64,000 nt of DNA from Pseudomonadota bacterium. Lineage in GTDB: Bacteria; Myxococcota_A; UBA796; GCA-2862545. This document shows, one piece after another, positions 28,027 to 37,200 of the stretch (position 1 is the stretch's first letter; each line of letters starts with the position of its first letter). Where the stretch lies: contig CANJMY010000005.1 of the NCBI GenBank assembly GCA_947475315.1, positions 18,731 to 82,730 on the forward strand, in the 5' to 3' direction. The notes beneath the pieces were generated by a model. It searched no databases and was not told where the DNA came from. It saw nothing but the letters and a program-made list of their open reading frames with translations. The translations under genes were made by a program, and so were the position numbers.

Positions 28027-28887
28027 TTGAGCACCACGCTCGCGGACACGCTCGCGCGCGACGTCCCGTGCGCGGCGATCGATCTGGAGATGACTGGGCT
28101 CGACCCGGTCCACGATCGCATTTGTGAGATCGGCGTGGTCGGCGGCGACGGCGACGAGGCGACGCGCGCGTGGTCCACCCTGGTGCGGACCGACGTGCGC
28201 ATGTCGGACGAGGCCTTCGGCATCCACGGGATCACGCCCGACGAGCTGGAGTCCGCGCCGTCCTTCGCCGCGGTGGTCGAGCCGCTGATGGCGGCGCTGG
28301 ACGGGCGGATGGTGGTGGGCCACGGGCTCGACATCGACCGCAAGTTCCTGGCCGCGGCCTGGACGCGCCTCGGGAAGGAGTGGAACGAGGACGCCTGGAT
28401 CGACACCGTGGTGGTCGCTCGTCGGGCGCTGGCCCTGTCCAGCCACAAGCTGGTCGACCTGTGCGACGCGCTCGGCGTGCCGAAGGGCCGCCTGCACCGC
28501 GCGCTCGACGACGCACAAGCGGCGTACGGCGTCTGGAGGGCGATCCTCCAGCTGCTCGATCCGGAGGGCGTGCTCACCGTGCGGGGGGTCCGCGAGCTGA
28601 TCGACGGGCTGGCGCCGCGCTCGCCGTTTCGCGCCCAGCAGAAGCAGCTGCTCCGCGGCGCGTTCAGTTCACGAACTTGTGTGACGGTGGCCTACCTTTC
28701 GCAGGACGAGGCCGGTAGACTGAGGCGTACCGAGAGGGAGATCGAGATCTGGAAGCTTGCCTTTCCTCGAATCCAGGGCTGGTGTCGGCTGCGCAATGAG
28801 GAGCGCGTGTTCCGGCTGGACCGTATGCTCTGCGTGGAGCTGACGAACCGGAGCTACGTGATCCCTGCGTTCTCGGCCCGGATCTGA
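28027..28887 (+). CDS. DnaQ-type 3'-5' exonuclease fused to a WYL domain
   Basis: About 286 aa. The first 180 residues are a DEDDh exonuclease: ExoI AIDLEMTGLDP (Asp, Glu), ExoII in VVGHGLDIDRKFL, ExoIII in HRALDDAQAAYG (His and Asp). A short linker leads to a WYL-type domain (about 205-280; TCVTVAYLSQDEAGRLRRTEREIEIW ... at the first strand, and RLDRMLCVELTN), a ligand- or nucleic-acid-sensing fold usually found in HTH regulators. TTG 28027 gives the exonuclease a normal N-terminus; there is no strong ribosome site, but the previous stop is 5 bases away. Four bases later the glycosyltransferase starts. Confidence 0.82.
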   Translation: MSTTLADTLARDVPCAAIDLEMTGLDPVHDRICEIGVVGGDGDEATRAWSTLVRTDVRMSDEAFGIHGITPDELESAPSFAAVVEPLMAALDGRMVVGHGLDIDRKFLAAAWTRLGKEWNEDAWIDTVVVARRALALSSHKLVDLCDALGVPKGRLHRALDDAQAAYGVWRAILQLLDPEGVLTVRGVRELIDGLAPRSPFRAQQKQLLRGAFSSRTCVTVAYLSQDEAGRLRRTEREIEIWKLAFPRIQGWCRLRNEERVFRLDRMLCVELTNRSYVIPAFSARI

Positions 28888-28890
28888 CCG

Positions 28891-29994
28891 ATGCGCATCG
28901 TCCACCTCTGCCGCGTCGCGCCGCCTTCCATTGGAGGGATGGAGACCATGGTCGCCGGGCTCGCCCGTCACCAGGCCGAGGAGGGGCATGACGTCCGCAT
29001 CGTGACGACGATGGAGGAGCCCCCGCCGAGCAAGAAGCGCAGCCGCCACATCGCCACCACGCACCTCAAGATGTTCGGGTCGCCGCGCTACCCGTTCGCC
29101 TGGGGTCTGAAGGCGGCCATCGCCGACGCCGACGTGGTGCACGTGCACGGCATCGACGGGCTGGCGGACCAAGCGCTGACCGTGCGCGGCCCGAACACCG
29201 CGGTGGGTGTCTCGACGCACGGCGGCTACCTGCACACCATGGACGACTGGCGGTTCAAACAGATCTTCTTGCGGACGTGGACCCGCTGGAGCCTGCGCCG
29301 CGCCGACGCCATCTGGTACACGTCGCCTGCGGATCGGGACGCGCTCTCGCCGGCGCAGCTGCCGGGGGCGATCGTCCCCAACGGCGTGGACATTGCGCCG
29401 TACCGTTGGGCGCGGGAGCACCGCGAGCCCGAGCGTGGCCTGTTCCTCTACCTGGGCCGCGTCGATGTCCACAAGGGCCTGGACCGGCTGTTCCGCACGC
29501 TGGTCGAGATCAAGAAGAAGGACCCGAACCCGTTCACGCTCGAGGTCGTGGGCCCGGTGACGGACGCCAGCCACATGGAGGCCATGGAGACGTTCGGCCG
29601 CGCGCTCGGGCTCCGCGAGAATCTGGTGTGGCGTGGTGCGCTGCACCGCGACGACGTGGTCGAGCTGCTCGCCCGCTGCGAGCTGGCCTTCTTCCCCTCC
29701 ACGCACGAGGGCTTCGGCATCGCCTTGGTCGAGACGATGGGCGCGGGCGTCGCGCCGATCGCCCAGGACATCCCGGCCCACGCCGAGAAGGTGACGGACG
29801 GCGAGCACGGTGATCTGGTCGACTTCGACCACCCCGAGGAGACCGCGAACATCATCCACCAGCTCCGCAAGCGGGACCGCCGCAAGTTGGAGGCCGCTGC
29901 CGCGCGTCGGGCGGAGTGGTTCTCTTGGGAGAGCGTGTACCCGGCGTGGGAGAAGGCCTACGAGCGCATGCTCGAGGGCCGGAACCCGCGTTGA
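28891..29994 (+). CDS. Family 4 glycosyltransferase (GT-B)
   Basis: 367 aa retaining glycosyltransferase. The N-terminal domain has the GGMETMVAGLARHQAEEGHDV motif of GT4 enzymes and DVVHVHGIDG; the C-terminal domain has YLGRVDVHKGLDRL and the EX7E nucleotide-sugar motif EGFGIALVE. No membrane segment. With the Alg14/Alg13-like genes that follow it probably builds an exported or capsular polysaccharide or a glycolipid; the sugar cannot be read from sequence. Confidence 0.9.
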   Translation: MRIVHLCRVAPPSIGGMETMVAGLARHQAEEGHDVRIVTTMEEPPPSKKRSRHIATTHLKMFGSPRYPFAWGLKAAIADADVVHVHGIDGLADQALTVRGPNTAVGVSTHGGYLHTMDDWRFKQIFLRTWTRWSLRRADAIWYTSPADRDALSPAQLPGAIVPNGVDIAPYRWAREHREPERGLFLYLGRVDVHKGLDRLFRTLVEIKKKDPNPFTLEVVGPVTDASHMEAMETFGRALGLRENLVWRGALHRDDVVELLARCELAFFPSTHEGFGIALVETMGAGVAPIAQDIPAHAEKVTDGEHGDLVDFDHPEETANIIHQLRKRDRRKLEAAAARRAEWFSWESVYPAWEKAYERMLEGRNPR

Positions 29995-30016
29995 GCGCGT
30001 CGCGCGCGGTGTCGCG

Positions 30017-30466
30017 GTGAAGGTTCTGCTCGTGGCGAGCAGCGGCGGGCACCTGGCGCACCTTGCGTGGCTGGAGCCCTGGTGGCGCGATCACGAGCGC
30101 CGCTGGGTGACCTTCGACACGGCCGACGCGCGCGGTCGGCTGGCGGGTGAGGCCGTGACCTGGGCCTTCCACCCGACCAACCGCAACCTGCCCAACCTGG
30201 CGCGCAACCTGATCCTGGCGCGACGGGTGCTCCAAGACGACCGCTACGACCTGCTCGTGACCGCGGGCGCGGGCGTGGCCATCCCGTTCGTCCTGGCCGC
30301 GCGCGCCGCGGGCGTGCCGACGATCGCGCTGGAGGTCTGGGACCGGATGGACGGCCCGTCGCTGACGACGCGGGTGATCGGGCCGTGGGTCGACGCGCTC
30401 GTCTGCCAGTGGCCGTCGCAGGCGGTGCCCGGCGCGAACAACGTGCTGCTCGGGCCGATGCGATGA
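30017..30466 (+). CDS. Alg14-like (PssD-type) membrane-docking subunit of a split glycosyltransferase
   Basis: 149 aa from GTG 30017. The start KVLLVASSGGHLAHL is the GGHL motif of Alg14/PssD/EpsE-type proteins, and the YDLLVTAGAGVAIPFVLAARAAGVPTIALEV segment follows as in Alg14, which recruits the catalytic Alg13 partner to the membrane. The next gene overlaps it by ATGA and encodes the matching Alg13-like half, which strongly supports this reading. Confidence 0.8.
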   Translation: MKVLLVASSGGHLAHLAWLEPWWRDHERRWVTFDTADARGRLAGEAVTWAFHPTNRNLPNLARNLILARRVLQDDRYDLLVTAGAGVAIPFVLAARAAGVPTIALEVWDRMDGPSLTTRVIGPWVDALVCQWPSQAVPGANNVLLGPMR

Positions 30467-31017
30467 AGATCCTCGTCCTGTGCGGCACCCACGCCCAGCC
30501 CTTCGACCGGCTGGTCGACGCGGCGGTTGAGCTGGCCGAGGCCGGGCACGCGGTGACCGTCCAGCGGGGCGTCTCCATGCGCGCCGCGCCGGGCTGCGCC
30601 GTCGTCGAGGTGATCGCCCCGGACGCGCTCGACGCGCTCGCGGACGACGCTCAGGTGATCGTCGGGCACGCGGCGCCAGGCACGGCGTTCCTTGCCTGGG
30701 AGCGCGGCCTTCGTCCGATCCTCGTGCCGCGGAGCGCAGAGCATGCCGAGCATGTGGACGATCACCAGTCCAGGTTCGCGCGGGCGGTGCAGGGCAGGGC
30801 GATCGTGGTCGAAGACCCCGCGTGCCTCGCGCTCCGGATCGCCGACATGGCGGGCCGCGCGCCTAGGGTCGAGCGTGAGGACGTCGCGGTCTCGGCCACC
30901 TTCCTGCGCGAATTCACCGCGCTTGCCGACAACGTGGTCTCCAAAGCGCGGCAAGCCGACCGTAAGCGTGCTAGGGTCCGCGACGTTCTACAAGCCTTAG
31001 GACGCCGAGCGCGATGA
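30463..31017 (+). CDS. Alg13-like (PssE-type) catalytic subunit of a split glycosyltransferase
   Basis: 184 aa, corresponding to the C-terminal half of a GT28 enzyme: MKILVLCGTHAQPFDRLVDAA, a region for nucleotide-sugar binding including VIVGHAAPGTAFLAWERGLRPILVPR and AEHAEHVDDHQ. This is the UDP-sugar-binding subunit that works with the Alg14-like protein. ATG overlaps the preceding stop (30463-30466), and its own stop overlaps the kinase start (ATGA at 31014-31017). A CTAGGGT box lies inside the 3' end at 30971, possibly an internal promoter for the kinase. Confidence 0.8.
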   Translation: MKILVLCGTHAQPFDRLVDAAVELAEAGHAVTVQRGVSMRAAPGCAVVEVIAPDALDALADDAQVIVGHAAPGTAFLAWERGLRPILVPRSAEHAEHVDDHQSRFARAVQGRAIVVEDPACLALRIADMAGRAPRVEREDVAVSATFLREFTALADNVVSKARQADRKRARVRDVLQALGRRAR

Positions 31018-32771
31018 ACGAATCCCAGACCCTCGGCGGTGGACGCTATGTGCTCGTCAAGCGCCTCGGTGAGGGCGGCATGGCGACGGTTTGGCGTGCG
31101 TTCGACCAGCGCTTGCAGGTCTGGCGCGCGGTCAAGGTCCTGTTGCCCGAGTACTCGGTCAAGCCCAAGATCCTGGCGCGGTTCAGCGCCGAAGCCCAGA
31201 CGATGGCGCTGCTCGAGCACCCCAACATCGTCCGCGTGTACGACGTCGAGATCCCCGTTGAGGGCGTGAACGAGAACGGCGACCCGCCCTTCATCGTCAT
31301 GGAGCTGGTGGAAGGCGGCAGCCTGGTCGATTGGCTGGAGATGAACGGCCCCATGCCCCCGCGCATGGCGGTCGACGTGGTGGTGGCGTCCTGTCAGGCG
31401 CTTGAGGTCGCGCACGCGCGCAACGTCATCCACCGAGACATCAAGCCGCACAACATCATGGTCGATCGGGACGGCGTGGTCCGCCTGACCGACTTCGGCA
31501 TCGCCCGCGCGGCCGACGTCGAGGGCAAGGCCAGCCTGACCCGCACCGGCGCGGTGATGGGCACGCTCGGCTACATGGCGCCTGAGCAGAAGTCCGACGC
31601 CAAGCACTTGGACGCGCGCGCCGACATCTACGCGATGGCGGCCACGCTCTACTCGCTGCTGACCGACCGCACGCCGATGGACCTCTTCGCGTCTGAGAAG
31701 GACGCGACCCTGCTCGAGGGCATCCCGGACCCGCTGGTGCCCATCCTGGTCAAGGCCACGGAGTACCAGCCGAACCTGCGTTACAGCACAGCGCGTGAGT
31801 TCGCCGCGGCGCTGCTCAAGGTGCGCGAGGAGCTGGAGCCCAACCCCGAGGGCACGCCGCCGCTGGTCCGGCCGCTGGACGCGCCGCCGCCGCCGCCTGT
31901 GTCGGTGCCCGAGGCCACTCGGTACGGCACCAAGCTGACCGGCGCCAAGAGCCAGCCCAGCGGATCGTACGCGGCGATCGCGCCGCCCGGCGGCGCGACG
32001 CTCCTCCCGGACGACGCGGAGAAGAGCGGCAACTTCCTCACGATGCCGCCCGTCGAGACCGACAACATCAACCCCGCCAAGCAGGAGCGCGCCACCTGGA
32101 CGCCGCCTGCGCCCGCGCCCGCGCCCGCCCAAGGCCGCGGCGGCTTGATCGGGGGCGTGGTCGCCATCGCCGCGCTGTCGGTCGCGCTCGCGGTCATGGT
32201 GTTCCGGCCTGCCGCGCCGGTCGTCGTGACGGTGCCCGCGCCGACCGTCGCGCCGCCTGCGGACCCGGTGACTCCGATGCCTGCGCCCGTGCCCGCCCCG
32301 GCTGCCGTGGAGGCCCCCGCGCCGACGCCCGCGCCCGTGTTGGGGCGCCCCGGCGGTCGCCGCCCGTCCGATCCAGCCCCTGCGCCCAACCCGGGCGTGC
32401 CCCGCGTGGACGACCACCTGATCAACCAGGCGCCTGCTCCCGCGCCCACCCCTGCGCCCGCGCCCGCGCCGGTCGAGGTGGCGCAGTGCTTCACCAGCGT
32501 GCCGGTGCCCACCAGCGCCGCCGTCGGCAGCAGCGTCCCGTTCCGCGCCAAGACCTGCAAGGAGGGCTCGGTCACGCTGTTCTACCGGGCCGCCGGCAGC
32601 CCGAGCTGGTTCCAGCGCAACCTGCGCCTCGCGCTCGGCAGCTACTCCACGACCATCACGCTTGACCCTTCGTTGGGTGAGACGGTCGAGTGGTACCTGG
32701 GCGCCGACGGCGTGACCTGGGGCAGCGCTTCCGCGCCCAAGACGCTCAAGGTCACGGGCGGCGCGCCGTAG
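31014..32771 (+). CDS. Membrane-bound Ser/Thr protein kinase with extracytoplasmic domain
   Basis: 585 aa. Kinase domain about 12-275, complete: GEGGMATVWRAFD, RAVKVLLPE, HRDIKPHNIMV, DFGIARA, APEQ. A Pro- and Ala-rich linker, one membrane helix at about 377-397 (GGVVAIAALSVALAVMVF), a second Pro-Ala-rich spacer and, from about 485, a beta-rich extracytoplasmic domain with two Cys (VAQCFTS, KTCKEG) that looks Ig-like. The start overlaps the Alg13-like gene, so the kinase is made together with the sugar-transfer enzymes and may control them; that is inference. Confidence 0.92.
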   Translation: MNESQTLGGGRYVLVKRLGEGGMATVWRAFDQRLQVWRAVKVLLPEYSVKPKILARFSAEAQTMALLEHPNIVRVYDVEIPVEGVNENGDPPFIVMELVEGGSLVDWLEMNGPMPPRMAVDVVVASCQALEVAHARNVIHRDIKPHNIMVDRDGVVRLTDFGIARAADVEGKASLTRTGAVMGTLGYMAPEQKSDAKHLDARADIYAMAATLYSLLTDRTPMDLFASEKDATLLEGIPDPLVPILVKATEYQPNLRYSTAREFAAALLKVREELEPNPEGTPPLVRPLDAPPPPPVSVPEATRYGTKLTGAKSQPSGSYAAIAPPGGATLLPDDAEKSGNFLTMPPVETDNINPAKQERATWTPPAPAPAPAQGRGGLIGGVVAIAALSVALAVMVFRPAAPVVVTVPAPTVAPPADPVTPMPAPVPAPAAVEAPAPTPAPVLGRPGGRRPSDPAPAPNPGVPRVDDHLINQAPAPAPTPAPAPAPVEVAQCFTSVPVPTSAAVGSSVPFRAKTCKEGSVTLFYRAAGSPSWFQRNLRLALGSYSTTITLDPSLGETVEWYLGADGVTWGSASAPKTLKVTGGAP

Positions 32772-32863
32772 CGGGGCGGTGCGAGCGGGCGTCAAAGACC
32801 CCAGTGTCGCGACGAGCCTGCGCGCCTTCATGCGGTGGCGAGGCGCGTAGGCGCGCCTCAAGC

Positions 32864-32937
32864 CTACGTGTCGCGAAGCGCGGAGATCACGCCTCTGCGA
32901 CTACGTGTCGCGAAGCGCGGAGATCGCGCCTCTGCGA
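32864..32937. repeat. Two tandem 37-bp direct repeats in a convergent intergenic gap
   Basis: Copies at 32864-32900 and 32901-32937 differ at one base (A or G at position 26 of the unit). Each unit contains GTCGC and GCGAC at its ends and GCGC segments inside, so each can fold into a hairpin; in the second copy the inner GCGC/GCGC pairing is perfect. The second copy ends at the stop codon of the porin gene. A partial relative (TGTCGCGA) appears near 32804. Confidence 0.93.
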
Positions 32938-34203
32938 CTACTTCTTGTGCTTGCCTCCGTGGCCACCTGGCGCATCGTCGTCACCGCCGGGGCCGGACAG
33001 CGGCTTCTCGCCCATGCGGCGGAAGACGTCGACCAAGTTGAGCGGGGCGAAGCGGCGGCTCGGGTACTTGATGCCGGCCCACACGCGGACGCTGTCGTTC
33101 TGCAGGTCAGCGCCCTGGAACTCGAAGCGGTGGATGTAGCCCGCGCCCAGGTCGACGAACGGCACCGGCTCGCGCCAGGTCACGCCGCCGTGGAGGATGC
33201 CCACGTCGCCGTTGTCCTTGAGGTGCTTGGCGTCGTCGTAGTAGCTCATGCGGACGGCCGGCTCGATCGCGCCCAGCGGGAGCTCCTTGTAGTAGGAGAG
33301 CTGCACCAGACCGCCCATACGAACGGTCTTGTTGGGGACCGACGGCGGCAGGTAGGTGGGGTCGCCCTTGGGGTCGATCTGCTCCCACTCGCCTTCCACG
33401 AGCAGGTTGAGGCCGACGATGCGGCCGAGCATGTCGACCTCGGCGCGCTGGGTGACCTCGGCCTGCGAGGTCTCGTAGATGAAGCTGCCGCCGATGCCGA
33501 ACGCAGGCGAGCTGGCGTTGGTGCGGTAGGTGTCGCCGCCGACGTGGCCCTCAAGGCGGGCCGCCAGCATCACGCCGTTGTCGTTGTTGCCGAACAGGTT
33601 GCCGCCGCCGTTGAACACGCCGACGCGGGCGCCCAGCCACTTCCAGTCGTGCGACACGGACGCGCCGAGCTCACGGACGGGGGAGAGCCACTCGGTGCTG
33701 ACCGCGCGCTCCTGGAAGATCAGGTCGTTCGACGAGATGCTGGCTTCACGAGAGAAGCCGACGTCGTGCTGGCCGAGCGTCAGGCGGGTGGTGCCGCCCT
33801 TGGTGTCAAAAGTCAGGCGGCCCCAGGCGTCCACCAGCTCAACCGGGGACCGCTTCGACGACAGGGTGTCGTACGGGCTGGCCGCGCCGAAGCGGATGGC
33901 GAAGTCGACGACCTTGTAGCCGCCCTTCAGGCCGAGGCGCGCGCGCTCGATGTTGAAGCCGGTGTCCAGCTCAGGGTCGCCGTAGCCGCCGGAGTCCGCC
34001 TTCGGGTCCTGGTCCTGATCCCAGGCCGTGAACCAGGTCTGGATCTGCGCCGTGGGGGTGGCCCAGGGGGTCCAACGCGCGGGCTTCTCGGCCTCCTCGT
34101 ACGGGACGCCCGGCTTGTTGGAGCCTTCTCCTGCGAGCGCGGGAGCGGACAGGGCGAGAGCGGTTAGAAGGGTCGCGGTATGGCGCGCGCGGGTAAGGAG
34201 CAT
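32938..34203 (-). CDS. Outer-membrane porin, OprO/OprP (phosphate-selective) type
   Basis: 421 aa beta-barrel protein. Signal peptide MLLTRARHTATLLTALALSAPALAG, then alternating hydrophobic strands (FNIERARLGLKGGYKVVDFAIRFG, VELVDAWGRLTF, VRVWAGIKYP) as in the phosphate-selective porin family. The last strand is followed by a Gly-, His- and Lys-rich tail (GGHGGKHKK) in place of the usual terminal aromatic residue. Divergent from the PHP lipoprotein gene across only 41 bases, suggesting shared control. Confidence 0.82.
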   Translation of the reverse strand: MLLTRARHTATLLTALALSAPALAGEGSNKPGVPYEEAEKPARWTPWATPTAQIQTWFTAWDQDQDPKADSGGYGDPELDTGFNIERARLGLKGGYKVVDFAIRFGAASPYDTLSSKRSPVELVDAWGRLTFDTKGGTTRLTLGQHDVGFSREASISSNDLIFQERAVSTEWLSPVRELGASVSHDWKWLGARVGVFNGGGNLFGNNDNGVMLAARLEGHVGGDTYRTNASSPAFGIGGSFIYETSQAEVTQRAEVDMLGRIVGLNLLVEGEWEQIDPKGDPTYLPPSVPNKTVRMGGLVQLSYYKELPLGAIEPAVRMSYYDDAKHLKDNGDVGILHGGVTWREPVPFVDLGAGYIHRFEFQGADLQNDSVRVWAGIKYPSRRFAPLNLVDVFRRMGEKPLSGPGGDDDAPGGHGGKHKK

Positions 34204-34244
34204 CGGTTCCGAGCCTCGTGTCGGGGCGCCATGAGGACAGCGCC

Positions 34245-37200
34245 ATGGTCTCGATTCCCTCCCGCTCTATTGCTTCGATCGCCGTCGCGCTCGCGTTGTC
34301 CGGCTGTGACCGGGACGTGCCGACGGGGCCCTGGGCGCGCGCCAAGGTGATCGAGCAGCTCGACGACAGCATCGGCGGGACCAAGGGCCTGGCGCGTCCG
34401 GGCGACTTCGCCCTGGAGAACGACAAGTTCCGGGTCAACGTGCTCAGCGGCCGCACCAGCACCGGCCCCGGCCTGTACGGCGGCAGCGTGGTGGACGGCG
34501 ATCTGCAGTGGGCGGATCCGGCGCTGCGCGGCGGCCACGGCCTGGACCAGTTCAACGAGATGTTCCCAACCGTGAACATGAACACGCCCAAGTCCGGCAG
34601 CCCGCCCGACGTGTTCGTGCTCAAGGACGGCAAGGACGGTGGAGACGCCGTGGTGCGGGTGGAGGGCCCCGGCGAGCCCTTCCTGAGCATGCTTTCCGTG
34701 CTCTGGGGCCTCGTGGGCATGCCCGGCATGTGGACCACCACGGACTACACGGTGCAGCCCGGCGTCCCGTGGATGAAGGTGAGCACGGTCGTCACGCTGG
34801 CCGGCGAGGCCGACATCCCCGTGGTGAAGCCGGTCGTCGGGGACGTGCCGCCCACGCCGATCTCCCCGGCCACGGGCAGCTTCGACGTGCTCGGCATCGC
34901 GCTCTCGACCGGCGTCGCCATGGGCGACTTCTGGCTGGCGGGCGGCAGCGTCGACGTGTTCGGGCCGGGCATCGGCTTTGACGAAGACGGCGCGGTCTAC
35001 CGCAAGATGATCGCCGGCGAGAACACCTTCCAGCAGCCCTTCGAGTTCCCGTTCCTGGCCGCGGTCGGTGACGGCGTCAGCTACGGCATCGCGGCGGCGG
35101 ACGGCAACCTGTTCGTCCCCCTGTTCACCGCGTCGCAGACCGTGGTCATCGGCGGCGGCAACGACGGAACGCTGCCGAGCGACAAATTCCGCTTCCCGGC
35201 CAACACCCAGTTCTCCTACGACCGCTACTTCTTCGTGGGCGACGGCGACGTGGGCAGCATCGTCGACCAGTACGTGGAGGCGCGCAAGGTGCCGCACGGC
35301 ACGGTGACCGGGCACGTGTTCGAGCAGGGCACCAGCGAGCCCCTCTCCAAGATCGACGTGTTCGTGTACAAGCCGGGCGACGAGTACCCGTTCAGCCAGT
35401 GGCGCACGGATCACCGGGCGGACGACGGCCTGGCCGACGGCTCGTTCGGCGGCTCGCTGCCGGTGGGCGACTGGGAGCTGATGGTCCACCAGCACGGCCG
35501 ACCGACGTCCGATCGCCTGCCGATCGCGGTGCGCGAAGGTGAGGAGTCCACGGTCCAGCTCGAGGCCCTGCGCGGCGGCGTGCTGACCTTCACCGTGCAC
35601 GACCAGACCGGCGAGAAGCTCCCGGCCAAGGTGACCTTGTTCCGCAAGGACGACAACACGGCGACCAGCAACCGCCCCGACCTGGGCGATCCCTACATCG
35701 GCGGCCAGCCGGAGTGGGTGCTGTTCGCAGAGACGGGTGAGGGCGAGATCCCGCTGCCGCCCGGCGACTACTACGCGGTCGCAAGCCGCGGCCTCGAGTA
35801 CGAGATCGACCGCTCGGACGACTTCCACATCGACGCGCTCCAGGGCAAGCACCTCGACCTCACGGTGGACCGCTCGATCGACACCTCGGGCTGGGTGTCG
35901 GCCGACTTCCACGTGCACAGCGCGCCCAGCCATGACTCCGGCGTGTCGCTCCCCATGCGCGTGAAGACCATGGCGGCTGAGGGCGTCGAGTTCTTCGCCG
36001 CCACCGACCACGACTACATCAGCGACTTCGCGCCGGTCATCCAGGACCTCGGCCTGGAGAACTGGGTCCAGAGCACGCCCGGCGTCGAGACGACCACCAT
36101 CGAGATCGGCCACTACCTGGCGTTCCCGCTGCAGAAGCAGTGGCTGGGTGACGTCGGCGGCGCGATGGACTGGACCGGCAAGCTGCCGGAGCAGATCATC
36201 GCCGAGCTGCGCAAGCAGGGGACGGACGCCGGCTTCGATCCGTTCGTCTTCCTCGCGCACCCGCGCGACGGCCTGCTCGGCGGCTTCGACCAGTACGGCT
36301 TCGACCCGTTCGGGGGCGCGCCCAACGCGGACGGAACGCCCGGCGCCATGGCTTACAGCACGCCCTTGCTCAACTCGTTCAACCCGCTCATCTCGGACTT
36401 TGCCCCGCCGGTCAGCATGGACGGCATCGAGCTGTTCACCGGCAAGCGCCTGGACGTGCACCGCAAGCCCACCAAGCCGGAGCAGGACGGCTACGCCGCG
36501 GACGACGGCACGGACGCCTTCGACTTCATGTCGCGCACGATGCAGGAGCAGACCGATCTGGTCAACGGCACGTACCGCCTGTCGAACGACCTCGACGGCA
36601 ACGTGGACGACTGGTTCACGCTGCTCAACCTCGGCTACCGGTTCACCGCGCTCGGCAACTCGGACACGCACGGCACCTCGTCGATCGAGGCCGGCTGCCC
36701 GCGCAACTACGTGCTGTCCGAGACCGACGACCCCGCCTACCTGGACCCGCAGACCATCGCGGACTCCGTGCGGGATCACCACGTCGTCGCCTCCTACGGG
36801 CCCTTCCTGCGCATGTGGATCAACGGCGCGGAGATCGGCTCGTCGATCGAGTCGAAGGGCAAGCCGCTCCAGATGCAGATCGAGGTGCAGGCGCCGAGCT
36901 GGGTCGCGGTCGACCGCGTCGAGCTTTACGAGAACGGCACGCTCGTCCAGGAGTGGGCGGTCCCCGACGCGCCGTCGAACGAGCGCTTCAACGAGTCCTT
37001 CGAGTGGACCCCGACCAAGGACGCCTGGTACGTCGCCATCGCCATGGGCGAGAAGGGGCTGGACCCGGTGTTCACCCGGGTGGACATCCCGTACCTGCCG
37101 CTCGACGAGGTCGTGATCTCGGCGCTCGGAGGGTTGCCTGCGGTGCAGAGCTTCCTGTCCGCGCCGATCCCGTTCCCCAAGGAGTACCCGGTCTACCCGT

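Noticed and set aside
34164..36782. An 872-codon minus-strand frame opposite the PHP lipoprotein gene
   Set aside because: Val-, His- and Arg-rich shadow translation of a well-supported gene on the other strand; no recognisable fold.
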